From the NCBI RefSeq assembly GCF_019247635.1, contig NZ_JAFBAR010000067.1:1-64000 (forward strand): a stretch of 64,000 nt of DNA. The letters run 5' to 3'. Position 1 is the stretch's first letter. Each line of letters opens with the position of its first letter. The stretch comes from Mycobacterium sp. (GTDB lineage: Bacteria; Actinomycetota; Actinomycetes; Mycobacteriales; Mycobacteriaceae). Below are positions 41,101 through 50,803 of this stretch, one piece after another. Below the pieces are notes generated by a model. It worked only from the letters and a program-made list of their open reading frames with translations, had not been told where the DNA came from and did not search any database. A program made the translations under genes and the position numbers.

Positions 41101-44100
41101 CGTTGCTTCGGTGAAATCGCCGGGCGTCGCCGAATTTGTGGTCGAGACGTACGGGGAAGCCGGAGCGGTCCGGCGAGGCCGGGCGACGCTGCACGTCATC
41201 GACGACGCCGAGGATTCAGACCCGCAGCCGTCTGCGTACGACATCCCGGCGCTGTTGGCGTCCCACGAACGCACCCAGGACGGCGCCGAGCTGCGGGAGC
41301 GGTTCGACGAGCACGGCGTGCAGTACGGCCCGGCGTTCACCGGGCTGGGCGCGGCGCACATCGCGGAGGGGACCCTCAGCACCGTCTTGGCCGAGGTCGC
41401 GCTGCCCGGCGCGATGCGCTCCCAGCAGAAGGCCTATGCGGTTCACCCCGCCCTGTTGGACGCTTGCTTCCAGTCGGTCGGCGCTCACCCGGACGTCCAG
41501 GTGGCGGGCAGTGGCGGGCTGATGCTGCCGTTGGGGGTGCGCAAGGTCCGTGCCTACGCGTCCACCCGCAACGCCCACTATTGCTACGCGCGGGTGACCA
41601 GCGTCGATACGGCCGAGGTCGAGGCGGACCTCGACGTACTCGACGAGCACGGGACGGTGCTGCTGGCGGTGCGCGGATTGCAGCTCGGTACCGGGGTCTC
41701 CGAGGCCGGAAGCCGCGACCGCGTGCTGAGCGAGCGCCTGCTGACCATCGAATGGCACCAGCGCGAGCTGCCCGAGCTTGACATTACCGACGCCGGATCG
41801 TGGCTGCTGATCAGCACCTCCGACGCCGCGGAGCTCACGGCCACGGAGCTGACCGACGCATTGAAGCTGCACGGGGCGCACTGCGCGACCCTGAGCTGGC
41901 ACGAGCACGCCGACCACGCGGACAGCGCCGAGCAGCTGCGTAGCCAGCTGAGTGCGGGCGGATTCCACAGCGCGGTCGTTTTGACCGGCCCGAACAGTGG
42001 TGACGGGGCTGCGACCAGCGCACTCCGCGGTGGCGAGTACGTGCGGCACCTGGTGCGTATCGCACGTGAAGTGCCGGAGATCCTGGGTGAGGCGCCCCGT
42101 TTGTACGTCGTGACCAGGAATGCCCAGAGCGTGCTGAGCGATGATCACGCGAACCTGGAACAGGCCGGGTTGCGTGGCCTGCTGCGGGTGATCGGTTCCG
42201 AGCACCCGCATCTGCACACCACCCACATCGACGTCGACGACCAGACTCATGCCGAACAGATCGCGCGCCAGCTGCTGGTCGGATCGGATGAAGATGAGAC
42301 CGCGTGGCGCAACGACGAGTGGTATACGGCACGCCTATCCCCGATGCCGCTGCGGCCCGAGGAGCGGCAGAGCACCGTGGCGGAGCATGAGTGCGACGGC
42401 ATACGACTGCAGATCCGCACGCCCGGTGACCTGCAGAGCATGGAATTCGTTGCGTTCGAACGGATTTCGCCGGGACCGGGTGAAATCGAGGTCGCGGTCA
42501 GCGCGTCCAGCATTAACTTCGCCGATGTCCTGGTCACCTTCGGCCGCTACAACTCCCCCGACGGGCGGATGCCGGCGCTGGGCACCGACTTTGCCGGTGT
42601 GGTCACCGCTGTCGGGCCGGACGTCACCGATCACCAGGTCGGTGATCACGTGGGGGGCATGTCACCCAACGGATGCTGGGCCACCTTTGTCACCTGTGAC
42701 GCGAGGCTGGCGACACCCATCCCGTCGGGCCTGACGGACGCCCAGGCCGCGGCGGTGACCACCGCGCACGCGACCGCCTGGTACGGGCTGCACGACCTGG
42801 CCCGGATCAAGGCCGGCGACAAGGTACTGATCCACTCCGGAACCGGTGGGGTGGGCCAGGCCGCGATCGCGATCGCGCGGGCGGCGGGGGCTGAGATCTA
42901 TGCCACCGCCGGCAGCCCGAAGCGCCGAGGGCTGTTGCAGGACATGGGGATCGAGCACATCTACGACTCGCGCAGCATCGAGTTCGCCGAGCAGATCCGG
43001 CGCGACACCGACGGCTACGGCGTCGACATCGTGCTCAACTCGCTGACCGGTGCCGCGCAGCGCGCCGGGCTGGAGCTGCTGGCGTGGGGCGGGCGCTTCG
43101 TCGAGATCGGCAAGGCCGACATCTACGGCGACACCAAGATGGGACTGTTCCCGTTCCGGCGCAACCTCTCGTTCTACGGCGTGGACCTGGGGGCGATGTC
43201 GCAGACCCATCCGCAGCAGATCCGCGAGCTGTTGGGCACGGTGTACCGCCTGACAGCCGACGGGTCGCTGCCAATGCCCGAGAGCACGCACTACCCGCTC
43301 GCCGACGCCGCCACCGCGATCAGGGTGATGGGCGCGGCCGATCACAGCGGCAAGCTGATCCTCGACGTCCCGAAGGCCGGGCGCAGCAGCGTCGTGCTGC
43401 CGCCCGAGCAGTCGCAGGTCTTCCGTGCCGACGGCTCCTACATCATCACCGGTGGCCTGGGCGGTCTCGGACTGTTCCTGGCCGAGAAGATGGCCAACGC
43501 GGGCGCCGGCCGGATCGTGCTGTCCTCGCGGTCGGCGCCGAGCCAAAAGGCCTTGGAGACAATAGAAATCATTCGTTCGATCGGTTCCGATGTCGTCGTG
43601 GAGTGCGGTGACATCGCGCAGGCGGACACCGCAAAGCGCCTGGTGGCCAACGCGACCGCCACCGGGTTGCCGTTGCGCGGGGTGCTGCACGCGGCCGCGG
43701 TTGTCGAGGATGCCACTCTGACCAACATCACCGACGAGCTGCTCGACCGTGACTGGGCGCCGAAGGCGCTGGGGGCGTGGCATTTGCACGTGGCCACCGC
43801 CGATCAGCCGCTGGACTGGTTCTGCTCGTTTTCGTCGGCGGCCGCGCTGCTGGGCTCGCCGGGCCAGGGTGCCTACGCCGCGGCCAACAGCTGGCTGGAC
43901 GCGTTCACCCACTGGCGACGCGCGCAGGGCCTGCCGGCCACCGCGATCGCATGGGGCCCGTGGGCCGAGATCGGCCGCGCTATCGCGCTGGCGGAAAGCA
44001 GTGACGCGGCCATCGCCCCGGAGGAGGGTGCCTACGCGTTCGAGGCGGTGCTGCGCCACGACCGCGCGTACACCGGGTACGCGCCGATCATCGGAGCGCC

Positions 44101-44461
44101 GTGGGTGACCGCATTTGCCGAACGCAGCAAGTTCGCCGAGGCGTTCAAAGCGCTGGAGCAAGGGCGTTCGGGGACCAGCAAATTCCGCTCCGAGCTGGAG
44201 TCGCTGCCACACGAAGAGTGGCCCGCGCAGATTCGCCGCCTGGTGTCCGAACAGGTCAGCCTGATCCTGCGTCGCACGATCGATCCGGATCGCCAGCTCT
44301 CCGAGTACGGGCTTGACTCGCTGGGCAACCTGGAGTTGCGCACCCGGGTCGAGTCCGAAACGGGAATACGGATCAGCTCCACCGACATCACGACGGTGCG
44401 CGGATTGGCCGATCACCTCTACGCCAAGCTGGCGCCGGAGGAAGCCTCGACGCCTTCGTGA
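38171..44461 (+). CDS. pks5: Pks5-type iterative polyketide synthase (KS-AT-DH-ER-KR-ACP)
   Basis: This is a mycocerosic acid synthase-like, fully reducing type I enzyme of 2096 residues from the GTG at 38171. KS has the active-site C178 in [11 protein letters not shown] has S622 in GHSLGES, and DH has H927 in [14 protein letters not shown] shows the NADPH loop [13 protein letters not shown] near residue 1557, KR shows GGLGGLG near 1761, and ACP carries S2050 in [11 protein letters not shown]. It makes methyl-branched acyl chains from methylmalonyl-CoA. Its resemblance to Pks5 and its neighbours (fadD25, mmpL12, papA) mark it as the LOS acyl-chain synthase. A methyltransferase gene follows 15 bp after its stop. 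Confidence 0.95.
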   Translation: MNDPRVTPVAVIGMACRLPGGIESPDQLWAALLRGDDMVTEVPADRWDADEYYDPEPGVPGRSVCKWGSFLDNVGAFDAQFFGITEKEATEMDPQFRLLLETAWEAMEHGGQTPESMAESLTGVFVGLNHGDYQFVHADAGTFGGPYGNTGTNSCFASGRISYALRLHGPAVTVDTACSSSLFATHLAFRSLQDGESDLAFAAGVYVMLEPRRFSSGSALSMLSPTGHCHAFDVAADGFVSGEGAVVLLLKRLPDAQRDGDRILAVLRGTAANQDGHTVNISTPSVEAQSTVYRAALATAGVDAGTVGLVEAHGTGTPVGDPIEYESLADVYGAAGACALTSAKPNFGHTQAAAGALGLMKAILSLQHGVIPRNLHFTRLPDDLAQIETELFVPQENTPWPVRGEQPRRAAVSSYGISGTNVHAILEQSPDTGVGNRVPSATAVDGALIFPLSATSPDGLRQTAGRLADWVDAQGPDLSAPDLAYTLARRRGHRPVRTAVLAGSPRELSVALREVAEDETPYQAAVGQDDRGPVWVFSGHGSQWAAMGLDLLTKEPVFAATVARLEPLIAAESGFSVTEALSAPETVTGIDRVQPTIFTIQVALAATMQSYGVRPGAIIGHSLGESAAAVVAGALSLEDGARVICRRSRLMTRLAGSGAMASVELPAQQVLSELMARGINDVVVSVVASPQSTVIGGATETVRELVAAWEAREVMAREVAVDVASHSPQMDPILDDLYEVLADLEPLTPEVPYYSATLFDPREEPYCDAGYWADNLRHAVRFGAAVQAALEDGYRVFAELAPHPLLTHAVEKTAESLDMPVAALASMRREQPLPHGLRGLLAELHSAGAAVDFSVLYPGGQLVNAPLPAWTHQTLLLNRGGHDHQSEGATVAVHPLLGSHVRLPEQPERHVWQADVGIETLPWLEDHQIHGAPALPGAAYCEMALAAASTVLGTRSEVRDVRFEQMLLLDEETPVSAVASVKSPGVAEFVVETYGEAGAVRRGRATLHVIDDAEDSDPQPSAYDIPALLASHERTQDGAELRERFDEHGVQYGPAFTGLGAAHIAEGTLSTVLAEVALPGAMRSQQKAYAVHPALLDACFQSVGAHPDVQVAGSGGLMLPLGVRKVRAYASTRNAHYCYARVTSVDTAEVEADLDVLDEHGTVLLAVRGLQLGTGVSEAGSRDRVLSERLLTIEWHQRELPELDITDAGSWLLISTSDAAELTATELTDALKLHGAHCATLSWHEHADHADSAEQLRSQLSAGGFHSAVVLTGPNSGDGAATSALRGGEYVRHLVRIAREVPEILGEAPRLYVVTRNAQSVLSDDHANLEQAGLRGLLRVIGSEHPHLHTTHIDVDDQTHAEQIARQLLVGSDEDETAWRNDEWYTARLSPMPLRPEERQSTVAEHECDGIRLQIRTPGDLQSMEFVAFERISPGPGEIEVAVSASSINFADVLVTFGRYNSPDGRMPALGTDFAGVVTAVGPDVTDHQVGDHVGGMSPNGCWATFVTCDARLATPIPSGLTDAQAAAVTTAHATAWYGLHDLARIKAGDKVLIHSGTGGVGQAAIAIARAAGAEIYATAGSPKRRGLLQDMGIEHIYDSRSIEFAEQIRRDTDGYGVDIVLNSLTGAAQRAGLELLAWGGRFVEIGKADIYGDTKMGLFPFRRNLSFYGVDLGAMSQTHPQQIRELLGTVYRLTADGSLPMPESTHYPLADAATAIRVMGAADHSGKLILDVPKAGRSSVVLPPEQSQVFRADGSYIITGGLGGLGLFLAEKMANAGAGRIVLSSRSAPSQKALETIEIIRSIGSDVVVECGDIAQADTAKRLVANATATGLPLRGVLHAAAVVEDATLTNITDELLDRDWAPKALGAWHLHVATADQPLDWFCSFSSAAALLGSPGQGAYAAANSWLDAFTHWRRAQGLPATAIAWGPWAEIGRAIALAESSDAAIAPEEGAYAFEAVLRHDRAYTGYAPIIGAPWVTAFAERSKFAEAFKALEQGRSGTSKFRSELESLPHEEWPAQIRRLVSEQVSLILRRTIDPDRQLSEYGLDSLGNLELRTRVESETGIRISSTDITTVRGLADHLYAKLAPEEASTPS

Positions 44462-44476
44462 CGGCAGGTCGCTACC

Positions 44477-45133
44477 ATGCGCATTTTGCCGGAGTCGAAA
44501 AGCATCACAGAGTATTACGGCCACAAGCGCCCGGAGATGTTGCGGTTTATCCCCGAGGATGCGCGGCGGGTACTCGAACTCGGTTGCGGCGAGGGTGTTT
44601 TCAGTGCTCAGCTCAAGCGGGGCAGAGGCGCCGAGGTGTGGGGCATCGAGTACAACGAGCAGGCGGCCCGGCGCGCCGGTGAACACCTGGATCAGGTGTT
44701 GGCCGGAGACGCCAACGACCGAATTGCCGAGCTGCCCGACAAGTACTTCGACGCGGTCATCTGCAACGACGTGTTAGAGCATCTGATTGATCCGCGCGAC
44801 ACGCTGACGCGGCTCCGGGGCAAGCTCAAGCCCGACGGTGTCGTCGTCGCCTCGATCCCGAACATCCGCTACCTGCCCGCGCTGGGCAAGGTGGTTTTCC
44901 GACGGGACTTCCCGCAGGAGGATTTTGGCATCTTCGACCGCACACACTTACGGTTCTTCACGCGCAGCAGCATCGTGCGGATGTTCGAGGACGCCGGTTT
45001 CGCCGTACAGCGCATCAAGGGGATCAACCCGTTCTTGGGACCGTTTGGCGCGCTGTTCATCGTCCTGAGCGCCGGCTATTTCGCCGACGGGGTCTTCCTG
45101 CAGTACGCCTGCGTGGCATCGCCTTCGACCTAG
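44477..45133 (+). CDS. SAM-dependent methyltransferase
   Basis: The 218-residue class I enzyme has an intact motif I VLELGCGEGVFSAQL (about residues 34-48), the strand-two acidic residue in WGIEYNE, and CNDVLEHLIDP. A C-terminal FDRTHLRFFTRSSI segment is shared with the paralogue at 25042. The ending YFADGVFLQYACVA looks membrane-near. It follows pks by 15 bp, so is probably in its transcript. A sugar O-methyltransferase role is a reasonable inference. The substrate is not shown by sequence. Confidence 0.85.
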   Translation: MRILPESKSITEYYGHKRPEMLRFIPEDARRVLELGCGEGVFSAQLKRGRGAEVWGIEYNEQAARRAGEHLDQVLAGDANDRIAELPDKYFDAVICNDVLEHLIDPRDTLTRLRGKLKPDGVVVASIPNIRYLPALGKVVFRRDFPQEDFGIFDRTHLRFFTRSSIVRMFEDAGFAVQRIKGINPFLGPFGALFIVLSAGYFADGVFLQYACVASPST

Positions 45134-45269
45134 GGGCCGATGATGGACCTTCCACATCGGCACCGAGACCGGTGCTGGCGTGGCGTCACTCTCTGCGCGA
45201 AACCCCGATCGTCCCAAGCCCCTTCAAAGCCGAGTTGTCGCCTCGGTGCTCACCGGTAAGCTCTGCCGC

Positions 45270-45836
45270 ATGGAGGCCGGGGATCTCGAACCACGCGTCG
45301 CAGCTCTCGAAAATCAGGTCCGCGACCTGAACGGCCGGGTACGGGCAAGCGAGCAGGACGCGGCCGCGGCGCGTGTGCTCGCCGGCGCCGCCGACCGTGA
45401 CGTCAGCGAATTCCGTGGCGAAGTACGTGGCCTCCGGGGTGAGATGGGAGACCTCCGGGGTGAGATAGGAGACCTCCGGGGTGAGATAGGAAACCTCCGG
45501 GGTGAACTCCTGGGTGAGATAGGAGACCTCCGGGGTGAACTCCGGGGTGAGATAGCAGACCTCCGGGGTGAACTCCGGGGTGAGATAACAGACCTCCGCG
45601 GTGAACTCCGGGGTGAGATAGCAGATCTCCGCCGAGCAACCACGGGAAGCTTCAATGCCCTTCGGCAAGATTTCGTCGATCTCCGACAACATGTCGATGA
45701 CAGGTTCGCACGCGTGGACGACGGTTTCATCGCGATACGCGGCACGCTCGACGCCACGGCCGCCGGACAGCAGCAGATTGTTGACCTCCTGCAGACGATC
45801 ATCACCGATCGACGGCACGGCGGCGCGACCGAATAG
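45270..45836 (+). CDS. Repeat-rich coiled-coil protein
   Basis: The protein (188 residues from the ATG at 45270) is almost wholly predicted as coiled coil. A first part has the heptad-like EPRVAALENQVRDLNGRVR. Then come about four copies of GDLRGEI-type heptads and four 11-residue GELRGEIADLR-type hendecads. A final helical part (SFNALRQDFVDLRQHVDDR) resembles a conserved mycobacterial family of small coiled-coil proteins. The function is unknown. The codons are in an exact DNA tandem repeat, so the length may vary between strains. Confidence 0.75.
   Translation: MEAGDLEPRVAALENQVRDLNGRVRASEQDAAAARVLAGAADRDVSEFRGEVRGLRGEMGDLRGEIGDLRGEIGNLRGELLGEIGDLRGELRGEIADLRGELRGEITDLRGELRGEIADLRRATTGSFNALRQDFVDLRQHVDDRFARVDDGFIAIRGTLDATAAGQQQIVDLLQTIITDRRHGGATE
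45426..45630. repeat. 21-bp and 33-bp in-frame tandem repeats
   Basis: Within the coiled-coil gene the DNA repeats as GACCTCCGGGGTGAGATA-type 21-bp units, then as 33-bp units that add GAACTCCGGGGT. Both unit lengths are multiples of three, so gain or loss of units keeps the frame. The near-identity of units implies recent expansion. Confidence 0.8.
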
Positions 45837-46043
45837 ACCGCACGTTCATCGACGCCGAACAACCATGCGCCACATTGATCACATCCGCCTCTCCGCCGAG
45901 TGTGCACTCGGTTCGCCCGCCTCCGGGCGACAATTGCGCGACAAAGTTCCATTGTCGCTCGAATGTCGCTCGGAGGCGGACACACTGACAATCCAGTCTC
46001 GGCAGGAAGTTATGTGGCAGATGGGGTTTGGAACCGACGTGCC

Positions 46044-46916
46044 CTAGGTCGACGTCTGACCGACCACCGCCCCGGCATCCGGCGCGCTGCGCATCCGTCG
46101 CCCCAGCCAGCGGTAGACCGCGCGGCGGGCGACGGCATTGAAGCGGGCTCGCGCGTTGCCCACGAACACGTGGCGCTTGTCGAGTAGCCCCGGGTGCTCG
46201 GCGGCGAACCACTGGTGAAAACCGATCGCCTGGTCGGCTTGGCTGCGTGTCAACCGCACGCTCCACTGCGATTGGCTGACCCGGAACGCGGCGAGCGGCC
46301 CGGGCACCGCGACGAGGTTTCCGTGCAGCAGAACCGCGCAGTACGTCGCCTCGTCGATCATGTACGGAAACCGGCCGTCCCAGCCGCCGGCATCGGTTAA
46401 TGCGTTGCGCCTGAACAACACCGACGCCGGCTCACCGAAGATGTTCGTGCCGGCCAGTACGGTGCGCCGGATGGCGTCGGTGCCGGTTACCTCGCCGCGC
46501 AATCCTGCCAACCCCCGGTCGCGCAGCAATGGCGTGCCCACGGCGTCGACGACATCGCGGGGGCTCGCTGCCAGTACCGCAGAGGGGTGCGCGGCGAGCG
46601 CATCCACTTGTACCGCAAGGCATTCCGGGTAGAGCAGATCGTCGCCGCAGACCAGCTTGACGAACTCGCCGGTGGCCAGATCGGTGACGGCGTTCCAGTT
46701 CGCCGGCGCTCCCCCGCCCCGGGGCAACCGGCTCAGCCGAACCCGGGAGTCGGCGGCGTAGGGCTGCAAGGACTCCCAGGTGCCGTCTGTGGAGCTGTGG
46801 TCGGAGACCAGCAACTCGAAGTCGGTGCAGGTCTGCGCCAGAATCGATTTCATCGTCGCGTCGATGTAGGCGGCACTATTGTAGGCCGGAACGACGACCG
46901 AAACCCGCGGCGTCAC
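46044..46916 (-). CDS. GT2 glycosyltransferase, 290 aa
   Basis: The protein begins VSVVVPAYNSAAYIDATMKSILAQT and has VSDHSSTDGTWESL, then the metal-binding region FVKLVCGDDLLYP, in which GDD is the acidic pair. The catalytic region is a variant with YMIDEATYCAVLL. It is a GT-A enzyme acting on a nucleotide sugar. The start GTG overlaps the GtrA gene stop (GTGA), so the three genes from 48471 down to 46044 form one coupled operon. No membrane segment is seen. Confidence 0.88.
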   Translation of the reverse strand: MTPRVSVVVPAYNSAAYIDATMKSILAQTCTDFELLVSDHSSTDGTWESLQPYAADSRVRLSRLPRGGGAPANWNAVTDLATGEFVKLVCGDDLLYPECLAVQVDALAAHPSAVLAASPRDVVDAVGTPLLRDRGLAGLRGEVTGTDAIRRTVLAGTNIFGEPASVLFRRNALTDAGGWDGRFPYMIDEATYCAVLLHGNLVAVPGPLAAFRVSQSQWSVRLTRSQADQAIGFHQWFAAEHPGLLDKRHVFVGNARARFNAVARRAVYRWLGRRMRSAPDAGAVVGQTST

Positions 46917-47422
46917 AAGGGGGCTTGTTGTTGCACCGGTGGCTCCGCCTTGGACGAGCTCCGGCGGAACGAGAACCCGCGGTGGGCAAACCAGCTGTAC
47001 AGAACAGTCGTCGCGGTAATGGCCAACTGCGATGGCAGTACCGGCCAGCCGAACAGCTGCACCAACAGCGGCAGAGTGGCCGCATTAAAGGCCAGAACAG
47101 ACAGGTTGACCAACTCGAATCGCGCCAAGTCACGCAACACGTGACCGGTAACCCGGAATACAAATGTGCGGTAGAGGATGAACGCGCAAAGAACCGAGGC
47201 GACGTGTGCGCACAACAGCACGCCCAAATAGCCGACGAAACCCCCCACCAGCCAAAGAAACAGTACGAAAAAACCGGTTCCAATCGCCGTGTTCATCCCG
47301 CCGACAATGAGGAACGCGACGCGCTGATCCCGGACGATCCGGAACAGCGGACCGGGAACGCCGGTCATGCCCGCCGGAAGACGTGCGCGCTCGTGTCCGC
47401 CCGTGAAGGCGTCGATGCTCAT
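46913..47422 (-). CDS. GtrA-family flippase-like membrane protein
   Basis: The 169-residue protein has four membrane helices and the GtrA pattern, including FLIVGGMNTAIGTGFFVLFLWL. A conserved Arg-Phe segment and a C-terminal YSWFAHRGFSFRR motif follow. GtrA proteins are thought to flip polyprenyl-phosphate-sugars outward. It lies 11 bp after a dolichol-phosphate-mannose synthase-like gene and overlaps the downstream GT2, so it probably moves the product of that synthase to the periplasm for use by GT-C enzymes nearby. Confidence 0.92.
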   Translation of the reverse strand: MSIDAFTGGHERARLPAGMTGVPGPLFRIVRDQRVAFLIVGGMNTAIGTGFFVLFLWLVGGFVGYLGVLLCAHVASVLCAFILYRTFVFRVTGHVLRDLARFELVNLSVLAFNAATLPLLVQLFGWPVLPSQLAITATTVLYSWFAHRGFSFRRSSSKAEPPVQQQAPL

Positions 47423-47433
47423 CGATGGTCTGC

Positions 47434-48471
47434 CTAGTCGGGTTCGCGTCCCGCGAATGCCGCTAGCGTCCCACTGGCCTGCATCGCGGGCACGGCGGTA
47501 GCAGCCGACATCACCGGCACGGTGATATCGCCGGTGCCGCCGACCACCTCGCGGATCATAAACAGCGGCCGGCCCTTGCTCTGGTCGTACAGTCGGCCCA
47601 GATAGGCACCGATGGCGCCGAGCATCAAGAACTGCATGCCGCTCAGCAGACAGAGGGCCGCCATCAGCGAGCTCCAGCCGGGGATCGTGTGGCCCAGGAT
47701 CGCGCCAATGGTCGAGTAGATGGCGAAGAAGAATCCGACCCCCGCCATGGCCCAGCCGAGCCTGGTCGACAGCTTGAGCGGCGTCACCGAGAAGCCGGTT
47801 ACGGCGTCGGAGGCGAAACGCACCATCTTGGTGAACGGGTACTTGCTCTCCCCCGCGGCTCGGGCTTTGCGATCGTAGACCAGCGGGACTTGCTTGCCGC
47901 CGATCCAGGCGACCATGCCACGGATGAAGCGATGACGCTCGGGCATGCTCATCAGCAAACTCAGGACTTCGCGCGTGATCAGACGAAAATCGCCGGTGTC
48001 GTGCGGGATGTCGACGTCGGTGACTCGGCTGAGTGTGCGGTAGAAGATCCTGGCGGTGGCACGCTTGAAAATGCCCTCGCCCTCGCGATGGCGACGCTGA
48101 CCGTAGACGACGTCGGCGCCCTCGTCCATCAGAGCCATCATGTCCGGCAACAGCTCTGGCGGATCCTGAAGGTCGGCGTCGATGATCAGGACGCGCTCGC
48201 CGCGGCAGACGCTCAGCCCGGCGGTGAGCGCCAGCTGGTGACCATGATTGCGCATCAACCCAACGGCAACGATTCGCGGGTCCTCCGCCGCAGCCTTGGA
48301 CATGATCTCCCAGGTGAGATCTCGTGAACCATCGTCCACCAGGACGACCTCGCTGGTTCCTCCCAACGAACTCAATACAGTCCCCACCCGGCGGAGGAAC
48401 TCCGGCAGCACCGCCTCTTCGTCATAGCAAGGCACCACCACCGAGATCGCCGGGCGACCACTCGCACTCAT
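47434..48471 (-). CDS. Polyprenyl-phosphate glycosyltransferase (DPMS/GtrB-type GT2)
   Basis: The 345-residue protein has the GT2 core SVVVPCYDEEAVLPEFLRRV, VLVDDGSRDLTWEIM, and the donor-metal motif VLIIDADLQDPPELLPDMM. Two C-terminal membrane helices (about 237-262 and 270-300) and an end near PVMSAATAVPAM follow, the form of ArnC/GtrB enzymes. It transfers a sugar to a polyprenyl phosphate at the cytoplasmic face. The partner GtrA follows immediately. I chose ATG 48471 over TTG 48480. Confidence 0.9.
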   Translation of the reverse strand: MSASGRPAISVVVPCYDEEAVLPEFLRRVGTVLSSLGGTSEVVLVDDGSRDLTWEIMSKAAAEDPRIVAVGLMRNHGHQLALTAGLSVCRGERVLIIDADLQDPPELLPDMMALMDEGADVVYGQRRHREGEGIFKRATARIFYRTLSRVTDVDIPHDTGDFRLITREVLSLLMSMPERHRFIRGMVAWIGGKQVPLVYDRKARAAGESKYPFTKMVRFASDAVTGFSVTPLKLSTRLGWAMAGVGFFFAIYSTIGAILGHTIPGWSSLMAALCLLSGMQFLMLGAIGAYLGRLYDQSKGRPLFMIREVVGGTGDITVPVMSAATAVPAMQASGTLAAFAGREPD

Positions 48472-48734
48472 GCTCCCCAATGTAATTCTTCGGCGCCGCC
48501 CGTCGCTGGGCTTTCGCCGCTATCAGTGGCGACTTCAACAAGCTGTAACGGGGTTGTTGCACACATGTGCGGTTTATGGGAACCCGGGCATTTCGGGCCC
48601 GCGACCTGGACGGACCAAGTAGGGTCGCACTTTGTCGATCAGGATGCGGGTGCGTAGATGTGGATTCGGGGGATGCTGCTTTGACGGTGGGCGCCTGGCG
48701 AACCGCCATCGCGAATCAGGCCACAAGGGGACCG

Positions 48735-50741
48735 ATGCGAAGCTTTCTCCAGAATCTGCCGCGCCCGGCGAACGCGCAGGGCACTGAGGCAGAGCCTGGG
48801 GAACAATCGGGGACGCGGCGCTGGACACCGCGGGCCTGGCGTTCGACAGCGTGGGGTGCGGCCCGCTGGCAGCTTGCCATCGCGGCGGCCGCTACCGTTC
48901 TCATCGTCGCGCCGCAGTCTTCGGCCGATGCCGGCGTTGGTATCGATCCGTCCTGGGAAGCCGTCGTTGCGATGGCCCCGAGCCGGCACATCGCCTGGGG
49001 TCCGGGGTTGGTGTTCACGTACGGACCCCTCGGCTACCTGCAAACCACCGCCTACTATTCGTTCGGCCAGTCGGTGCTCGCCACGATCTACCAATTCGCG
49101 ATAGTCGCTGCGCTCTTTCTGGGGCTCACGGCAGCATTGCGCCTGCGCTACGCCCCGACGACGTCGATCGCCGCGGCGTTCTTGACGACCGCCCTCGCCG
49201 CCGCTCTGCAGGTCGGTCACGGATCTTCGCTGGGCTTGATGTATCCCGAGTTGGCGGTCCTCGCGGCACTGGTCTGGGCGGTCATGCCGACGTTGCAGGA
49301 AGACCGCAAGCGGTCGACGGTCTTTGTCACGTGCACCGTGCTGGGGGCCGTCGCTGGCCTGCAGCTACTGGTGAAGTTGAACACGGGCTTCGCCATCTTC
49401 GCCATCGCCCTTGTTATGTCGCTGCTGCTCGGCTGGAAGCGCATCGAGCGTCATCTGGCAACCGTCGCCGCCTTCGTGGTTTCCACACTCAGTTGTTGGC
49501 TCATCGCGGGCCAGCAGCTGAGGGACTTCCCGGCTTGGTTGAAGTTCAGCGCGGCCGTGGTTTCGGGTTACAGCGAAGCGCAATCCGAGCCCCTCATGCC
49601 GACTGCCGTCCCGGCCGTGCTGTTGACCCTCGCGTGGCTGGGATGCATTTGCCTGCTGTTCGTGCGTAACGCCCCCGGCACCCCGCGCACCTTTGTGGTG
49701 CTGGTCGGCTTCGTCAGCGTGGTGATGGCCAAAAGTGCATTCGGCCGTTTCGATGTCTGGCACTACGGCATCCTGCTCGGCACGATCATCGTCGTAGTGG
49801 CTGTCACACCTCGGTTTAGAGCTCGCCATCGCGTGTTCATTGCGACGGCCGTGCTTGTGGTCTTTGCGACCGTCACTGGTCCCGGGGGCGTCATCGACCG
49901 AGCGGTGGCCGTGGTACAGGGCCCCGAGCAGTCCATCGAACGTCTGGTCACGCTGGCCGTGCCGGGCGGTGTCCAGCGCCGCGCCGAACGCGCGAAAGCG
50001 CAGCAGCGGCAGCGCGACGGCGTCCCACAGCGCTTCATCGAGACCATCGGGACCAAAACCGTTCACGTGGACCCCGACGAAACCTCGGTCGCATGGGCTT
50101 ACAACCTGACGTGGCAGCCGACACCGGTTTTCGCGACCTACTCCGCCTACACTCCATCGCTGGACAGGTTGAATGCCGACTCGCTGGTTAACGGGCCGGA
50201 ATATGTCTTGTCGCGGGTGTCCACGTCGCTGCCCGCGAAGGGCATTGACGGTCGGCTCGGGACTCAGGAGTCGCCGCTGTATTCGCGTGCGCTGCTGTGC
50301 AATTACACGCTGACCGCCGCCGAGAACCACTGGGCGCTGTTCACCCGCACGGCTCCCCATTGCGGGGCGGTCACGCCGTTGGCGCAGTTTGATCTGAACA
50401 ACAACACCGTGACGAGCCCCGCACCGAGCGCACCGAATATGGCGGTCATGGTAGGAATCGATCTGGATCCGGCGTTCGTGCATAGATTCTTCCAGGGCGC
50501 AGTGGCTCCGCTGGGTTTCTTTACCCTGGTGCTCGATGGGGCGGACTATCGCCTCATTGCGGCCAACGCAGCCGAACCGTTTCTCGTCTCCACCCCTTCG
50601 TCGGTCAGCGGCAGCAATCTCGAGATCCATGCCCACTCAATCGGTATCGGTCACACTCTGCCGCTGGTTAAGGCGGGCGTGCACGCGCGATTGCGCTTCT
50701 ACGAGATGCCGGTTGATTCTGTCCCTGGCGGAGGTTTTTAG
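48735..50741 (+). CDS. Large polytopic membrane protein, GT-C-like, 668 aa
   Basis: The protein starts at ATG 48735 after an Arg-rich cytoplasmic segment. It has about 11-12 membrane helices in residues 48-400 and a soluble C-terminal domain of about 240 residues. The first periplasmic loop has GIDPSWEAVVAMAPSRHIAWG, with an Asp and Glu where GT-C enzymes keep catalytic acidic residues. FTYGPLGYL follows. It is likely to use a polyprenol-linked sugar on the periplasmic side, but the family is not one I can name. It is divergent from the GT2/GtrA operon. Confidence 0.7.
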   Translation: MRSFLQNLPRPANAQGTEAEPGEQSGTRRWTPRAWRSTAWGAARWQLAIAAAATVLIVAPQSSADAGVGIDPSWEAVVAMAPSRHIAWGPGLVFTYGPLGYLQTTAYYSFGQSVLATIYQFAIVAALFLGLTAALRLRYAPTTSIAAAFLTTALAAALQVGHGSSLGLMYPELAVLAALVWAVMPTLQEDRKRSTVFVTCTVLGAVAGLQLLVKLNTGFAIFAIALVMSLLLGWKRIERHLATVAAFVVSTLSCWLIAGQQLRDFPAWLKFSAAVVSGYSEAQSEPLMPTAVPAVLLTLAWLGCICLLFVRNAPGTPRTFVVLVGFVSVVMAKSAFGRFDVWHYGILLGTIIVVVAVTPRFRARHRVFIATAVLVVFATVTGPGGVIDRAVAVVQGPEQSIERLVTLAVPGGVQRRAERAKAQQRQRDGVPQRFIETIGTKTVHVDPDETSVAWAYNLTWQPTPVFATYSAYTPSLDRLNADSLVNGPEYVLSRVSTSLPAKGIDGRLGTQESPLYSRALLCNYTLTAAENHWALFTRTAPHCGAVTPLAQFDLNNNTVTSPAPSAPNMAVMVGIDLDPAFVHRFFQGAVAPLGFFTLVLDGADYRLIAANAAEPFLVSTPSSVSGSNLEIHAHSIGIGHTLPLVKAGVHARLRFYEMPVDSVPGGGF

Positions 50742-50803
50742 GCAGAAGGCGCTGTACGCGGCTATTCTCGCGCGACGCAATAACTTCCGCCAATCAGCGG
50801 CGG

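Noticed and set aside
42662..44686. Leftward open frame of 674 codons opposite pks
   Set aside because: It is opposite the well-conserved ER, KR and ACP domains and is rich in Arg, Gln and His as expected of a shadow.
45426..45630. Possible CRISPR array
   Set aside because: Units are contiguous with no unique spacers and lie inside an open reading frame. There are no cas genes.
45186..45818. Leftward open frames with repeats such as CYLTPEFTPEV opposite the coiled-coil gene
   Set aside because: The repeats follow from the DNA repeats of the rightward gene. The rightward coiled coil has conserved flanks and is the better reading.
48540..48734. Possible third copy of the mmpL/pks promoter element upstream of the GT-C gene
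   Set aside because: It has CACTTTG and a G-run but lacks GCTTGGA and the exact spacing, so the similarity is not convincing.
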